A stretch of DNA of 64,000 nt from contig JBITNC010000001.1 of the NCBI GenBank assembly GCA_050084985.1, forward strand, positions 202,678,001 through 202,742,000. Reading direction: 5' to 3'. The position numbers and the translations under genes are program-made. Below the pieces are notes generated by a model. It ran no database searches. It was not told the DNA's origin and saw nothing but the letters and a program-made list of their open reading frames with translations. Shown here in pieces: positions 35,240 to 48,030 of the stretch (within the stretch, counting starts at the first letter, position 1; every line of letters starts with the position of its first letter). This stretch comes from Nageia nagi. Lineage: Eukaryota > Pinophyta.

Positions 35240-35470
35240 TTGTAAGGAATTCACCTAGCCACTTCCACCACGATGAGGTTACTTCATTCCACAGCCCCAT
35301 TCTGTTGTGGGTTGTACAAAGCAGTAAAATTGCCTCCATGTCCCCAATCTGAAAAATTGGTTTGAGGCAAACTCCCTTCCATTGTGAGGTCTCAACCTCC
35401 TAGTGTACCTCCCAGTCTAATTTTCAACAAGGTTTTTTAAACAATAAACTCTACAAAACAACTATACTTC
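35240..35470 (-). pseudogene. Copia integrase remnant
   Basis: The minus strand reads GGNFTALYNPQQNGAVE, a stop, SNLIVVEVAR. This is the TTPYTPQQNGVAERKNRTIxEMAR box of copia integrases. The rest of the domain is not clear; 35437-35756 may be a decayed continuation. It lies beyond the copia 5' LTR and so belongs to another copy. Confidence 0.65.
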
Positions 35471-35759
35471 TTAAGTAACCCATATTTTCCTTCAGAAAGC
35501 ATCAGCAAGATGCAAGAAATACTAGAAATGCATTGATTGGAATGTAAAAATTTGTGCGCACCAAGTCTAGAATTACGTTGTTCTGCATGCATTTCCATGA
35601 AATTCTGCTTATATTGTCTATCAACCAAGAAATCTGCACAAACATTCTTATCCTCATGTATAGCAGGAAACCCATACACCATGGTTGTCTTGCACAATGT
35701 TTGCAAATAAGTTCACATAAATACTCAAAACCTTTCTTTTTGTTGTATATGTGCAAATA

Positions 35760-37330
35760 AGTCTAGCAAAACCGTTGGCAATAGGCGTGCAGGGGAAGAG
35801 AGTAAACACGTTGGACGTAAGACACAGAGCCACATCCAAAAATGTTGCTTAATCAATCGCATCTCTCCAAGAATACCATTTAAATGCAGGGTCACGTAAG
35901 TGGAGCTATGCAGGGTGCACAGTCAAAAGCTACGTGCAGAATCAGGATCTATTCACTAGTTGGGGAAGATTCACCAATCGGGGTTTGTTTGCTAGTCAGG
36001 AGAGATTTCCAGTATACTTTTAATCCTTGGAATGGAAAAGATCAGATAGGCGCATGAAGACAAGAAACGAACACGTGCAAACAAACATACACAAAGACGA
36101 ACATGCGAAGACAAGAGATGAATGTGTACAAATGAACGCAAAATATAAATCCAGGTATGCCTGCCTATAGACAAAAGCTATGGGCACAATTGGAGTTGTT
36201 CACTAGTCAAAAATTGTTCGCAATCTGCTCTGACAAGTAAGAGACAGTGACATGCAAGATTGCGACAAGCAAATAAGGACACCAATGCCAGCCAAAGAAG
36301 GAGAATCTCAGTGCCTTGTGTTTGCCCTACATGTTTGCATCATTGTTTGACATGGGCATTTCGTGGTCATGTCATCAGTGTAGGTTCTCATGGTCACGAC
36401 GTCGGTGCATGTTCGCATGGTCGCATTGTCAATACAAATTCACGTAAGTACATGGATGAATAAAGAGAAATTTGGGAAGGGCAAGGGAAAGAGGCATGAT
36501 TCAAAACAACAAAGGTCAAATTGTTGCTCAATTAGCTTTCAATATTGGAGTTCAAAGTAAAAAATAAGGCTGAAGCATTACCCTTACGGAAAGGTCCAAA
36601 ATTTTGCTCACAAATTGGGTATCAAAGGATCTAGACAAATGATGATTCAACTTTTAATTGTTCAATACATTACAAAGGATAGGAGGGCTGGAAAAGGCAT
36701 TAGAGAGAAGCTAAAAAAGTTTCACGAGTTTAAAATAAGTCACATCTGATAAACCAGTTGAAAATTCCATGGTAAAAACCTGATCCCCTTGATTTCTAAT
36801 TAGCAAAGAATTTATCAACTTAAATAATCAGAATATTTTGGAGAGCACCAATAAGTTAAGCATTGTTGCCAAATTAGCAACTATTGATTTCCATAGCTGA
36901 TGCATTTTGGTGGATTAATGCGATTTGGAAGAAAACATAAATTTGAATATTAAACTTTGTCAATCCACCAACATCATCAACATTTCATAATGCTTATTAA
37001 ATCCTATGTGACTTAAGAAATTTAAACAACAGTTGAAAATTAAAATCATATCAAATCTTATTTAATATCTTTGCATTTAATGTTGAAATTGGTTGAATTG
37101 AATATCCTAGGGTGGCGGAAGGGAGAAACTACTATAATGATGAGTCAAGCGGAGAGGTGGCCGAAGCACACAAGCAAGGTGTCATTTCAATGAGCCCCAA
37201 GCGTGTTTCCAGTATTGTAATTTGAAGTGTACTTGGAAAATCATTTTCCAAGGTAGTTCACATGAGGAAGAAGATGGAGCCGGAAGGCACTCCAAGATAT
37301 GATGCATAAGGTAGTAGTGACTGGACATTA
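35760..37330. other. Intron stretch, nothing recognised
   Basis: No gene recognised. 35940-36260 has loosely repeated AGATT-CA-CCAATC/GTT-GC-AGTC text, and 36355-36430 has short GTCATG/GGTCAC repeats. No element ends found. Confidence 0.3.
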
Positions 37331-37335
37331 GAGGG

Positions 37336-38360
37336 GTGGGAAAATTGGTTCAGAGTTTAAGAGCGAGGAGACGGTCCGATGTCTCACCACTAGCTGAGAC
37401 AAGCTCTAGAGATCATATGCAAAGAGCCCTAATGTTGATGGTGAAAGGCAAGGCTGACGAAGCTGATGGTGGGCATAATGACTTGTGCTCAGAACCGACA
37501 AAACTCCTAGTTAGTGACGATGTTTAGGAAGTTCTGAAGAAGGCAAGGTACTAGAGCTTCTTGGAACTATTTGAGGGGTTCAATGTAGAAGCTTTCCATC
37601 AGATGGCGAATAGTTGGGTGGAGGGTTGTGTGACTACAAGAGCCTCTATTTTTGAAATTTCACTAGCAGTTCTAACATAGATCTCCGGATTGGTAGACGG
37701 GGGTTGAAAATCACTCAAGACAAGCACCCACGGTAGACAAAGCTTGACTTCTGCATTTCTACAGAGAAAATTGGGTGGGGCAGGAAATACATCCTCAAGG
37801 AGGGCCTCCCCCAGCCATGGCTGAAAGTGGCAGGAACCATCATGAACTATTTCACTCTGGATACCTAGATGACATGGGTTCATGGATATCACCTAGCAAT
37901 TCTGAATCACATAAGATGGAAAAAGTGGGTTAGTGTCCCATATTTCTTTTTTAAGGAATTGGAAAAGTCTGTCGAGGATTTCCAGAAGGGTAGGACTAAA
38001 TTTGCTCTGCATCAAGGACTCTTTCTGATTATAGCCATTTACATGGCCAAAAAGCAAGGTTGGTTGGGGAACCTCGATGACCTCCTGCCAATTCTGAAGG
38101 AGGAAAAGTCTGGAGCTGAGTTTGGCACTCCAAGTGGGAACTGCAAACGCAAAACCATGAAAGAAGCAAAGGGAGGAAGACGAAGCTCGCAACGAAGGGG
38201 CAGAGTTGTGATGAAAGAGAAATTGAAGGATTCAGAGGAAGCTACGCCTACTACATCCCCGATTGCAGAGCAAGGCCCAATGAAGAAGGTGTGTGCGACC
38301 AAAGGGATATTGTTGTGCTCTCTTGGCAAGGTTGAACTATATCATCGCAATGGTGGATAA
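37336..38360 (+). pseudogene. TE-associated ORF of unknown function, broken
   Basis: One frame (from 37336, past stops) reads FLELFEGFNVEAFHQMANSW and TTRASIFEISLAVLT. After a frameshift near 37740 a second reads WGRKYILKEGLPQPWLKVAG and leads into the open 163-aa frame 37869-38360: HGYHLAILNHIRWKKWVSVP, YFFFKELEKSVEDFQKGRTK, then a Lys/Arg-rich tail. The layout 'SGL - PW..V - GYHL..L.HIR - P.FF..L - LHQGL' resembles the first 225 aa of the 594-aa ORF at 61.7-63.5 kb. I infer a diverged member of the same TE protein family. Confidence 0.45.
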
Positions 38361-38399
38361 GGTCCAGCAACATGTTTGCGAGGAGTTGGATGTGTAGGT

Positions 38400-39298
38400 T
38401 TGTTTGGTTGTTATGTATAAATTGTTTGATTTGGCCCGTAAGGGCATAGGTTGATATATTGCCTTGGTATGTTCATAGGAGTAGGATGCTAGTATGTTTT
38501 TTTTGAAGGTCTTGGAACTGTTCTAAATATCTCAAGGCATGATGTACACAAGGTTATCAGTTCCCTTTAAAAACCACCGCAAATATTAACAAAAAAGAAT
38601 ATTGAGATTGGTAGATAATAGTTACTCTCCATTAGCAACATTGGATAGTATTGTATTTAAAGGTGTTGTCAAATATAAGTACTTTAAATATTGTATATTG
38701 AAATGATGCCAATTTTAGTGAAGGAGATAAGACAACAAGAAATTTTCACTCGGCTTATTTCCCAAAATTGGGGCCAATTGCCCATGTTGGAGATGTTCTA
38801 TTTTTTAATATTGAAAGGTGGGGTAACCACTAACAATCCCTTTATTCCTAACTAAAAAAAAACATACACAATAATTTTATAACAAAGAATTCTCTTTTAA
38901 AACCATAATGTATTTTTTTATTGATAATTATTTTTTATATATTTAATATTTTAAATGTTTGAACAAATTAATGAGTTAAAAAGTCAAAACACAATATGAT
39001 TTTATAATCTATCAATTATAAAAGCATATAAAACATTATATAACTTATATATTATTTAAAATTAAAGCTAAGTTGCAAGAAACCTGTAAAACAATTGCGT
39101 TCCCGTTTCGAAAACCTCCAGAAACTTGAAAAATGGGACGAAACTCAAAAACTTCTAAAGCCTCATCTATAAAGGTTTATTTTGGATTTTGCATCATGTA
39201 ATCATCTATAGGAGTTAATATAGACATGATTTTCCTTCTAAAATGTTATTTATGTGTATCATTCTTTTTTTTTGCAAGTTAATGTGGTATTTAAAACA

Positions 39299-39300
<2 letters not shown>
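38400..39300. other. AT-rich stretch, nothing recognised
   Basis: Very AT-rich sequence without recognised genes. It runs into the AT microsatellite. Confidence 0.35.

Positions 39301-39301
<1 letters not shown>

Positions 39302-39369
<68 letters not shown>
39302..39369. repeat. (AT)n microsatellite, 34 units
   Basis: An uninterrupted AT dinucleotide run of 68 bp. Two frames rich in Tyr-Ile (39215-39397 and 39259-39552 on the minus strand) are its translation and are not genes. Confidence 0.98.
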
Positions 39370-39372
<3 letters not shown>

Positions 39373-40886
39373 ATTGTGTTTCCCCTGATGTATCCATTTT
39401 AAAAGGGTGACATTTCTAGGCGTTCCAGTTTCGGAAACTTGGAAACGTTTCCACGTTTTGTGCAACTTAGCATTAAAGTGTTTTTCACTCAAAACATATG
39501 AAAATAAAAAGTCAAACCCTAAATGATATGAATCTAAGGTTACAAGATCCATCCCCTACCCCAACCCTAAATCATTTGAAGCAAAGTTTACACAAGTATG
39601 CATCTCCTACTCCCAAGGGACCATCTCCATCTCCTAAGTTTCCCTTATATGCAAGCACAACATTGTGGACATCCATGCCACCCTAGTTCATGAGGTTAAG
39701 CCCTATGATGTCTTGGGGATGCCCAAAGAGATTTTCCAAACCATCCCCATTACATCACCCCAAAGGATGATGATTGAGAGCGTTATGATACTATAGGCAA
39801 GTGTACATAAGAGGAACATTAAGAGTTTGAAAAATAATGTGTTGCATAAAAAGGACCATATAATATTTGTATATTAGGGATATAATGTAAAGAGATAATG
39901 AATGGCCAATTTGTGGCACATATTTCTAAGAGAGTTTACTACCCACAATATTATTATTTAGCAGGAATACAAATAGAAGGAATATATCATTGTATTATCA
40001 TCATGGAAAATATGTTAGAGGATTTAAACCTTTTGAACTTGTGAGGTTTTCCTCTTTCCTTCCTTGAGGAATATTTTATGTTGTTTTCCTACCTTACAGG
40101 TTCATATTCAATGTGTTATTCTCTGTTGTGAATTGTTCTATTGCACTTATTTGGAAATATTGCAGAATATTATTATCATTTATGGTATTATTATTGGTTG
40201 TGGTTTGTAACAAGGCCATGAGGCTCAATGCTTGAAAACAAGCACAAAACTTATCACAAAAGAGGATGGGTCGGGCCCACCAAGCCCTTTCACCCCCAAA
40301 ACTTTTAAACATATTACACATATTATGTAGTTCAATTTCAGACTTGGAAATTATAATTCAGATTTGGAACAGTCTAGTTTATGCTTATCATGTTTTGTAT
40401 TGAACATCATTTTTTATTGAAATGCAGTTATATGACTCAAATTTGAGATTGAGAATGCTATGTAATTTTTTCTGATTTCATTCAGTTCTTATTATGTATT
40501 TATGCTTAATGCTATGTACCCTACCATCCTAGTTACCCATCCCTTTGTCCCCAGCCCTATATGTCATGTAACACTGTATGAAGAAGATTATAAACTAACC
40601 GGAGCTTGCTGGGCAGCCGCACTCATATCCTCATCGCCTCACCTCGATACATGAGATTCACACATGGCATATCTGCTGTATCCAACTTCAGCAATTATTC
40701 ATGCCAAAATACCATACTTTTTTCAATATGTCCATAAGAGTCTTATAAGATATCCGCAGGCTTGTCTGAAGGAAATCTCAGTCAGCCTACTGGTAGTTGC
40801 TTCTCTAGTTTTCAAAGAAATTTTCTGCAGCTTCTCCACTTCATGAAATATACCAACTCAGGAAAACACAAAACACTCACAGAAAA
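39370..40886. other. Intron stretch, nothing recognised
   Basis: No coding feature recognised. Some text (39500-39620, CCCAACCCTAAATCATTTGAAG and CCATCTCC(A/T)) is locally repetitive. Confidence 0.3.
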
Positions 40887-41936
40887 TGTAACAGAAAATT
40901 ACTGTTCAAACCCTAATTACAGAAATTTGAAAATTCTCAACAAAAATGACAGCAAAGTATTTTATTTTTGTCAGCAACAGAAATAGATCTGAAATCTTTA
41001 CAAATTTGATGTTCACTTGCCAAAACACAAAACAGTCTCTACACAGCAAAATCAGCCTCTCAAGGCTGGACGTTGCCACCCTAGGGCACAGAAATCCAAA
41101 ATCTGACCTTCCAGTTTGGCTGTCCCACCAAAATGCTGTCCAAAAGCCCTTCTAGGCTGCATGTCCCTTGCAAGTGCAAGATTTGGCCTGAAAATCACTC
41201 TCCAGGCTGGGCACTCCTTCTTGGGTTCCAAACCCCTCTAATATGATGCGAAAATAGTCTTCAAATCCTCCGATCTCAACAATGGATGCACGCATGCAAA
41301 CCCCGGATAGATCTACCTCTTCAATGCATAGATAGCTCTAAGATTTTACCCTTTCAAATCTCCAATGGATCTCTCTAAAGGGGACCCCAATAATCTCCTG
41401 CAGCATAATGCAAAAGCCCAAAAGAGAAAAGCTCTCCCAGTTTCCAAATTTTCCAAAATGATCCCTTGCAAATGAAACTTTAAATCCTTTTATAACTCAA
41501 CTCAATGAGGAAATAAGTCTTAGCCATTGATCTTCACAAGCATGGAGGGCGGAAATTAAATCTCATCAAACCTTAAGTGATCTCAACGTACAAACATATC
41601 TCAACCCTTGGATCTAATCTTGATCTTGAAAGGATGGAGGGTGGAGATTAGATCTTATCATCATAACTCAAACCTTATCCTCAAAACAGTCTTGGAAACT
41701 GTGATTTTCGGATTTACACTTGTTGAGATAATTAAATACACCTAGATTTAACATTTAACACGTCTATACACTAAACTAACCATACCAAGCCATACTAACA
41801 TATAGACTTAGCAAATCTTGCTAAAAACACACTAAACTCCTCTCAAGGGTGGATATCCATCTCCTAGAGGCATACAAAACATACTAAATGTAAAAATGTA
41901 ATATTTATAAAGCTAGAATTTATTTGCAACATGACA
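40887..41936 (-). mobile_element. LTR of the TGTAATGTCCC family (solo or fragment)
   Basis: The sequence is the reverse complement of the LTR at 53675-54680. Matching blocks include AAAGCTAGAATTTATTT, TAAATACACCTAGATTTAAC, CAAATCTTGCTAAAAACAC, GGAGGGTGGAGATTAGATC and CAATAATCTC. A TATA-like TTATAAAAGG lies on the minus strand near 41490. The ends are worn (41926-41936 reads GCAACATGACA) and no TSD was found, so the boundaries are approximate. Confidence 0.65.
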
Positions 41937-41939
41937 CAC

Positions 41940-43755
41940 TTCAGCACTGATATTTCATGCCACTTCTCCAGTTCACTATCAAAAGAAGTATTTTCTAATT
42001 TCTAAAATACGTTACTGCTGAAAAATGGTATTATTTTACAGAGATACACAACTTTTCCCCTATGCCTGTTGTTTTGATTATATATCACATTGTTGATGTT
42101 TTTCTGGGTTCTAAATGTTTTTCATATTTTTAAGGGTTTCAGAAAAAATGTCCTATTTATCACATGTTATGCAACATTGTTTTAAATATATAAGGTTTGC
42201 ATATGGGGGTTACAAAACCAATAACTAAATAACATCCAACAACTTGACCACACATTTCTACTCAACTACCTAACCACCTCAACCAGATTACAGTTGGGTC
42301 ATTACATAACTTAATATGCAGGACAAGTTATTGCTATATACAACAAGAAAAGGATTTGATATCGCAATGCTACATGAGGTTCATATCACATGTAAAGGAA
42401 AATGTCATAATCTTATACTCTGCATCAATAATTGCCCCTGCAAGTCTGTATTATCTGAAATTTAGATAAGGATATCACCAAGGATTATGAAAAGGGAAAA
42501 ATTATATCTTATGAGGATTCAGTTCTCTTACCTTTCATCTAGTATCTTCTCAGTAACTGGAAAAAGGATTCAGAAATGTGCACCACCAACAATAGCCAAA
42601 TATGCAATTCAAAATCCAACAACAAAATAAAAGGTACTAATAAAGAAAGGAAGCTCAAAGGTTATAAAAGGTACTAACAAAAAAAGGAAATAAAAGTCAA
42701 TGTATGGCTACTGTTTATATTAGACTGCAAGCTCCTTTTTGTTGTACGGCCTGCCAAATGATGACATCATAAATTTGTAAATAAATGTTTTGGAACTCTG
42801 TTTCAAAAAAACCCTTAATCTTATTTAACATTAACCAAAAAAGAAAGGAAGCAAATTATTAAGACATATGCTAATGTTTGTCAAGATTTTACATAAATGA
42901 TGCCACTTTAAACGTTGTCTCAAATATTGAACGTTCATCTTCCAATTATTCCTTTGTTTCGCAACCTCCAAAAATACCTTACCATATGAAACCAGTCTTC
43001 TCACTCATGCCCACCAGTGAATGCAAATATTTGTTTTTAATATCCAACCCTAACTAGCGAACAGAAAGGTAACCGAAAACTTTCCATACCACTTTTAACA
43101 TTCCAAGTTCAACAGCAAAAAGAATGTTAAATTACTTGACTGCAAGACAGGTAACACCAATAGCTTGACCGCAATCACATCTGCAGCTCCATGAGTAAGA
43201 GAAATCATCCTTCCAATATAGATGTGACAAACACGTTTATTTGTATTAATAATAGAAAGATGTGATTCTCACATATACAAGTACGCTTATTTATAACGAA
43301 ATGTTGCTTGCTCCAAAAGCTACATAAAATAAGTTTGTTTTCTAATAATATAATACTAAAGCACTGCTCAGACAATGGGTTTAAGGATAAAGTAGCCCAA
43401 ACCATCAACCAAAATGAACCCCTATTCCACAATATAATTCGAGTCCGAATTGTAAAAAAGAGACATAGCATCCTGAATAATTTCAGCTCTGAGATAGAGA
43501 AGTTGAAACATAATGCATGTGCATGCAATTCCATGTGGCTAACCTATATCATATTTCATTTAATAAAGGGTTGCTAATTTTGCAATTTAGTTTGAAGAAT
43601 AAACTAATAAAAATTCACTTCATCCAAACTGTATATTATTTTGAATTTTCAGTCAATCCATAAGATACATTAATCTTCAGTTGACCCGTACTATAGATCG
43701 CAACCCTGGAAATGTGGAATTTTCCTTTAGGAGCAAGCAATGAAATTATGAATAC
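41940..43755. other. Intron stretch with a copia LTR fragment
   Basis: 42185-42310 matches the right part of the copia LTR at 34925-35050 (GTTACA, CCAACAACTTGACCA, TTGGGTCATTACATAAC). The rest holds no recognised feature. This is the 5' end of the 38-kb intron of the KAPP-like gene. Confidence 0.4.
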
Positions 43756-43759
43756 TCAC

Positions 43760-43918
43760 AAACAATTTTGAAGAGGAACCAAGAGTTACAATATCACCGC
43801 TAGCCAACTGTACTGGATCACTTCTACGTCTCAAACTGGAATCTTGAGCAGACACCGGTTGGGAATTCAAAAGCGTCCCATTGAGACTGCCCATATCAAC
43901 AAGTTCCCATTTTGAATT
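43760..43918 (-). CDS. KAPP: KAPP-like phosphatase, FHA domain exon 2
   Basis: A 159-nt exon, phase 0 at both ends, 53 codons: NSKWELVDMGSLNGTLLNSQ at the start, DPVQLASGDIVTLGSSSKLF at the end. SLNGT is the second half of the FHA signature (the N of NGT helps hold the phosphothreonine-peptide loop). The acceptor is TTGGCAG and the donor GTGAGT. It follows the exon at 44049-44242 after a 130-nt intron and is followed by the 38-kb intron. The FHA domain of plant KAPP binds phosphorylated receptor-like kinases. Confidence 0.9.
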
Positions 43919-44048
43919 CTGCCAAAGTGTACATAGGTTCATTAGATATCCATAAGAAAGGTGTGTCACACCAATTTACTAAGTTTTCTTATAGTTATCT
44001 TGACCGAGGAAATGTTATTATGAATATTTATCAGACATCAGAGCTTAC

Positions 44049-44242
44049 CTTCATATTCCAATTTACAATTGCATGCTTCCCTGAAACCTCAGGATCATTA
44101 ACAACCAAATCATTCTGAGGTACTCTTCCGATTCGCAAAGAAAGGCCTGAAACACCTTTTGATTGTTGTGAAAAGCAAACCCCTAAAGAAGGCCCAGATA
44201 TAACTTCCAAAATCAACGTGCTGCCTGCATCTCCCAGGAACA
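44049..44242 (-). CDS. KAPP: KAPP-like phosphatase, FHA domain exon 1
   Basis: A 194-nt exon (2 nt + 64 codons). It reads FLGDAGSTLILEVISGPSLG, then VSGLSLRIGRVPQNDLVVND and PEVSGKHAIVNWNMK. IGR...SGKHA is the first half of the FHA signature; the Arg and the Ser/His are the phosphopeptide-binding residues of the family. The acceptor is GTTAG and the donor GTAAGC, giving a clean join K|N to the next exon. No break was seen in this exon. Confidence 0.9.
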
Positions 44243-44417
44243 CTAACTTGAAATTAAATTCTCAACCAAAAATTCAAATTGAATCTCTAAACATATTGAA
44301 AGACCATCCATCCTACTGTGTAGTGTTTATTAGCTCGCAAAAGTACCTAAAGACAGCAACAATTAGATTGATGAGAAGCAGGAAAACAAAAGGAGGCCAC
44401 GGAACAAAATGACACAC

Positions 44418-44610
44418 ATTGAGCTGAAATATCCTCAGCTTCTGAGACTCTGCCGCTCCCTTCCTCATTACGCACAATAGATGAATCAAAGTGATCTTCA
44501 ACTGAAACAGAAACATGTAGATCCGCATCACTCCTAGCTAACGGTTGGCAACATACAGTTTGCCCAACAGACAAGGCCTCTGGAATTAGAGGTTCAGTGA
44601 CTTCATCAAC
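44418..44610 (-). CDS. KAPP: KAPP-like phosphatase, linker exon
   Basis: A 193-nt exon starting after CAGCAG and ending before GTGTGT; phase 1 at the end completes a Leu codon with the next exon. It reads VDEVTEPLIPEALSVGQ, then an acidic Ser/Glu-rich stretch (DSSIVRNEEGSGRVSEAED). Position and the E-PLI block fit the region between the N-terminal membrane anchor and the FHA domain of KAPP. Similarity is low, so this exon is less certain than the FHA ones. The upstream anchor exon was not found within the window. Confidence 0.6.
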
Positions 44611-47600
44611 CTGCTGAGATGGACGACATTTAAAACCAGTTCATAATGAAAGGAAGCGAAAAGCAACACTATAATCTCCGTGGCTTGTGCACAATTAGAA
44701 CACATCACAAAGCACAGAAAGTTAAGAATGTTTCAAACTGCAAAACTTCTAGTAATCTAACTAAAACAGACACCAATGTTTTGGAGAAATTTGTCAGTTC
44801 TACATAACATTGCGTAGTCAATTGGATCAATAAGCTATGCATTATTGTGTTGTACCCTATCACGGAATTTCTTTATATATGCCAACGCAGAATACTGTCT
44901 TCCCTATTTATTACCAAAGTTCTTGCAAAAGAAAATTTGTCAAACATTGAGAGATTTATTGGAGCCACAGCAGAAAAGTTTCAGATATTATCCATATGGA
45001 TGAGACAACGTGATGAATATAACCAAGATATGGTGAATCTAACCATTGATTACCAAGAGTTGGCCCAGTTACTTCTATTTTTCCAAGTATAACAAGTAAA
45101 ATAGCAAGCAGACATTTTCATGGGTGAGTCGTAATATCATGTGTAACAGTAATGTTTATTTGCAATGAGATGGCAAGCAACAAGTAACTCACATAACATT
45201 GTCTTAATTCGGTAAGTTGAATCTAACCATGCATACTGAGTTAGTTGAGTAAGGCAGACTAAATGATTAAGGGTAAGCTTTATTTTAGTTAATGGTATGA
45301 GCACAATCAAGTAGTTCTTTTCAAACAACCTTTCTACTGTATCTTATTATGACTGTTGTACTTTTCTTGCTATTATCATATTTATCACAGATCAAACTAC
45401 TGCTATGATACTGCTATCTCCATGAGGCCATTTGTTGCCCCAGATGGTACTTATGCATTCAGGAACATTTCAAACACATTACAATATCTAAGATTTGTTC
45501 CAGCTGAGAAATGATGCATTGTAGATGCTGTCCATGAAATTTGACTTTGAAAAGGTGGACAAAGTTCTATAGGGAGCCTCCAAAACTAAGTTTTCATTCA
45601 TTTTAAGAATTTCATTGAAAGGTTACTTATTCGTGGTCCAATATACAATTGTCACTTAAGTGTGTTATTGTTTGTTGTGATTTCCATTCTCAGAAGTATT
45701 GTATTTAGGGGTTGAACAAGTGTAAAAGTCTCATCATATTGTCATTATGTTGGCATAGAACTCTTGCCTATTTTGTTTGTTTAGGATCCCGAACAAAAGC
45801 ATGAGGATGAAAGCCTACCTGAAAACATTTATAAATTATTTGAACCTTGTGGCAGAAGATTTTATTGCATTTTATGTCAAGATACTATTGCTTAATTATA
45901 CTATTAATACCTTGGAATTCAACTCTTTAGCTAACAATCATTCCCTCCATCTCTTCAAGCATGCATGCACACTATTGTCAATAAAACTTCCATCCAAATA
46001 ACTATAAATATACCCAGGCCAAACTACATATATTTGTGGACATGCTTCATGTAAGAGAACATCCATAAGTGTGCATTGTGAGACTATATGTGGATACAAT
46101 GTTTTCTAGAATGCAATAACTGTGCCAACTTTAAGGCTTTTTTAAGGACAATTATATAAGAGATCAAATGCATCTGTTTGTGACAAGATACATTCAAAAC
46201 TTCAAACAACGACCATTTTTGTACACTATGATACAACATTCATGTCAAGTAGGTGTAATAATTGTATACATAATCAATGGTGGCCCTACGCTGAGTCCAA
46301 CAAACACTTCATTCCAGGATTATTGCCCATTTTTGGGATTTAAATCAGGTCATAAAGCATAAATATTCTTTACAATAGGTAGAAGCATCGAGTATAAAAG
46401 CTGTAAAATTCTAGCGTGTTAACTTGGCAATCTGGAATTTTGGTGCATGTATCACCTTTGGAGTGTTCATGTAGCTATAATTGGACATTGCCCTCAAGGG
46501 CCCTCGACAAGAACCTTCATTTGAATAACATTTGCAGATTGGCCTTGGACCTCACATATGATTGGCACCAAACAAAAGGATAGATTGTCATGATTTATGG
46601 ATAAAGTGTGCTGGATGATAGTGTTATGCTTAATTACAAGGTTTGAGTTTGAATGATGTTCAAATTTACTGAAAAAGTTCAAAAAGAAGCGGCAAAAATT
46701 CGACAAATTAAATGCAACAAAATTCATACATAACTCTATAAATCAAATATATATTTTTCCATTTCTCAATCAATCAACACGATGACGGTATTGACAAACA
46801 AGGGCATGATTTTCCCCAAAAGACGCATCCTTTAATGATTTTTGGCATCAAATTTGAAATAATTAATTCAACTGGCTTTCAGATTTCTTCTTTAAATTCA
46901 TCAAAACTTGTGACTAAGATATTATTCTAGCCTAGTATTTGCTCCAGTTGAAGTTAAACGTTTCCATATCAGTGACCAGGCAGATTTTGACTCTATTGAT
47001 AGCACTATCAGCAAGCGCAATAAATCAAGCTAACACAAGAAAAGAAATTGAATATAAAATCAGTATGAAAAGGGTGAACATATTTCATATCGATTCCCAA
47101 CTCAACTGATGGCATGATGATGCATTGTTCTATTTCGAAGTTATCACCCTTTTCTACAATGCATGAGGTCGTCTATAAATGCCATCCAAAGTGAATGAAG
47201 TACCACTGCAGAAATTGGAAATGTTTGCCAGCCATCAATAACCACTCATTTCCATAACAACTCAAAATGAAAAAAGTACACCATATAAACATAGAATTAC
47301 ATATCTTTACTAAACAATATGTCATAATTAAGACTTACGTCTACCCTCTCTACCTAAGTTGTAAACCTTTAAGACTAAAGGTAAACCATGTGCATGTGAC
47401 AACATTGGGAAGAAACGTTAGGATGTGTAATAGCCTATAGGTGGAATGAAGTTGTGCATTTGCTAGACCCCAAGCCATGAATTTCTTAGTGATAATGGTT
47501 GCACTTAAAAGCATCAAGGTGAGGAATGTTAAACAATAGTACCACTTGCACTAAAGCTACATCACTGATGGCACAAACATCAAGAAAGAAAGAAATAACA

Positions 47601-48030
47601 TCATGTGACCAAAAACGGTCAATGGGACTAGAATTTACAAGAGTGGTAAAATAGCTATCAAAACCTCTAAAAGGCCCACCCTAAAGCTAAAATGAAATGA
47701 AAAAAATAAACTCAACTAAAGTGATACAATACAAAGGTCAAAACCCTAAAAGAGGAATATAACATAACATAGATCGGTCAAGAAGGATCCACCCTAAGGC
47801 CTCACTAGGGAAGAGTGCACAGGAGCTCTCGACCACATGGCTGGGAGAGAGCTTGTTGGTAATTGTGGACCGTGTTTGTGGTGATGTTGCAGGAGATGAA
47901 GGACGATATCCAATGAGTTCTCAAAGGAGCATGGGTGTCTTGTAGGCGTCATCTGGTGCAACATGTAGGATGAGGAGGGTCATCTCTATATCTCTCACAA
48001 GCTATCTCAACCAAGGAGGCTCAAAAGAAA
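44611..48030. other. Upstream intron or flank, nothing recognised
   Basis: No exon with a membrane anchor was found on the minus strand and no TE domain was recognised. Short open frames (44847-45092, 45777-46001) lack family matches. The first exon of the KAPP-like gene should be here or further right. Confidence 0.35.

Larger units (their letters stand above)
5564..43759 (-). other. KAPP: 38-kb TE-filled intron of the KAPP-like gene
   Basis: On the minus strand the donor is GTGAGT at 43754-43759 and the acceptor TTGCAG at 5564-5569. The flanking exons join in phase 0 (KLF followed by VKIVDH), as in plant KAPP proteins where the FHA end meets the PP2C linker. The intron measures 38,196 nt. 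It contains gypsy, copia, LINE and hAT fragments and solo LTRs on both strands. Gymnosperm genes are known for such inflated introns. The alternative is that the two exon groups belong to different gene copies, but the matching phase and continuous homology favour one gene. Confidence 0.7.

Noticed and set aside
39215-39552. Open frames rich in Tyr-Ile
   Set aside because: They are direct translations of the AT dinucleotide run.
44313-44531. Hydrophobic minus-strand frame (FVFLLLINLIVAVFRYF) as the KAPP membrane anchor
   Set aside because: It is in a different frame from the linker exon and lies mostly in the following intron, downstream of where the anchor should be. A real anchor exon would be upstream.
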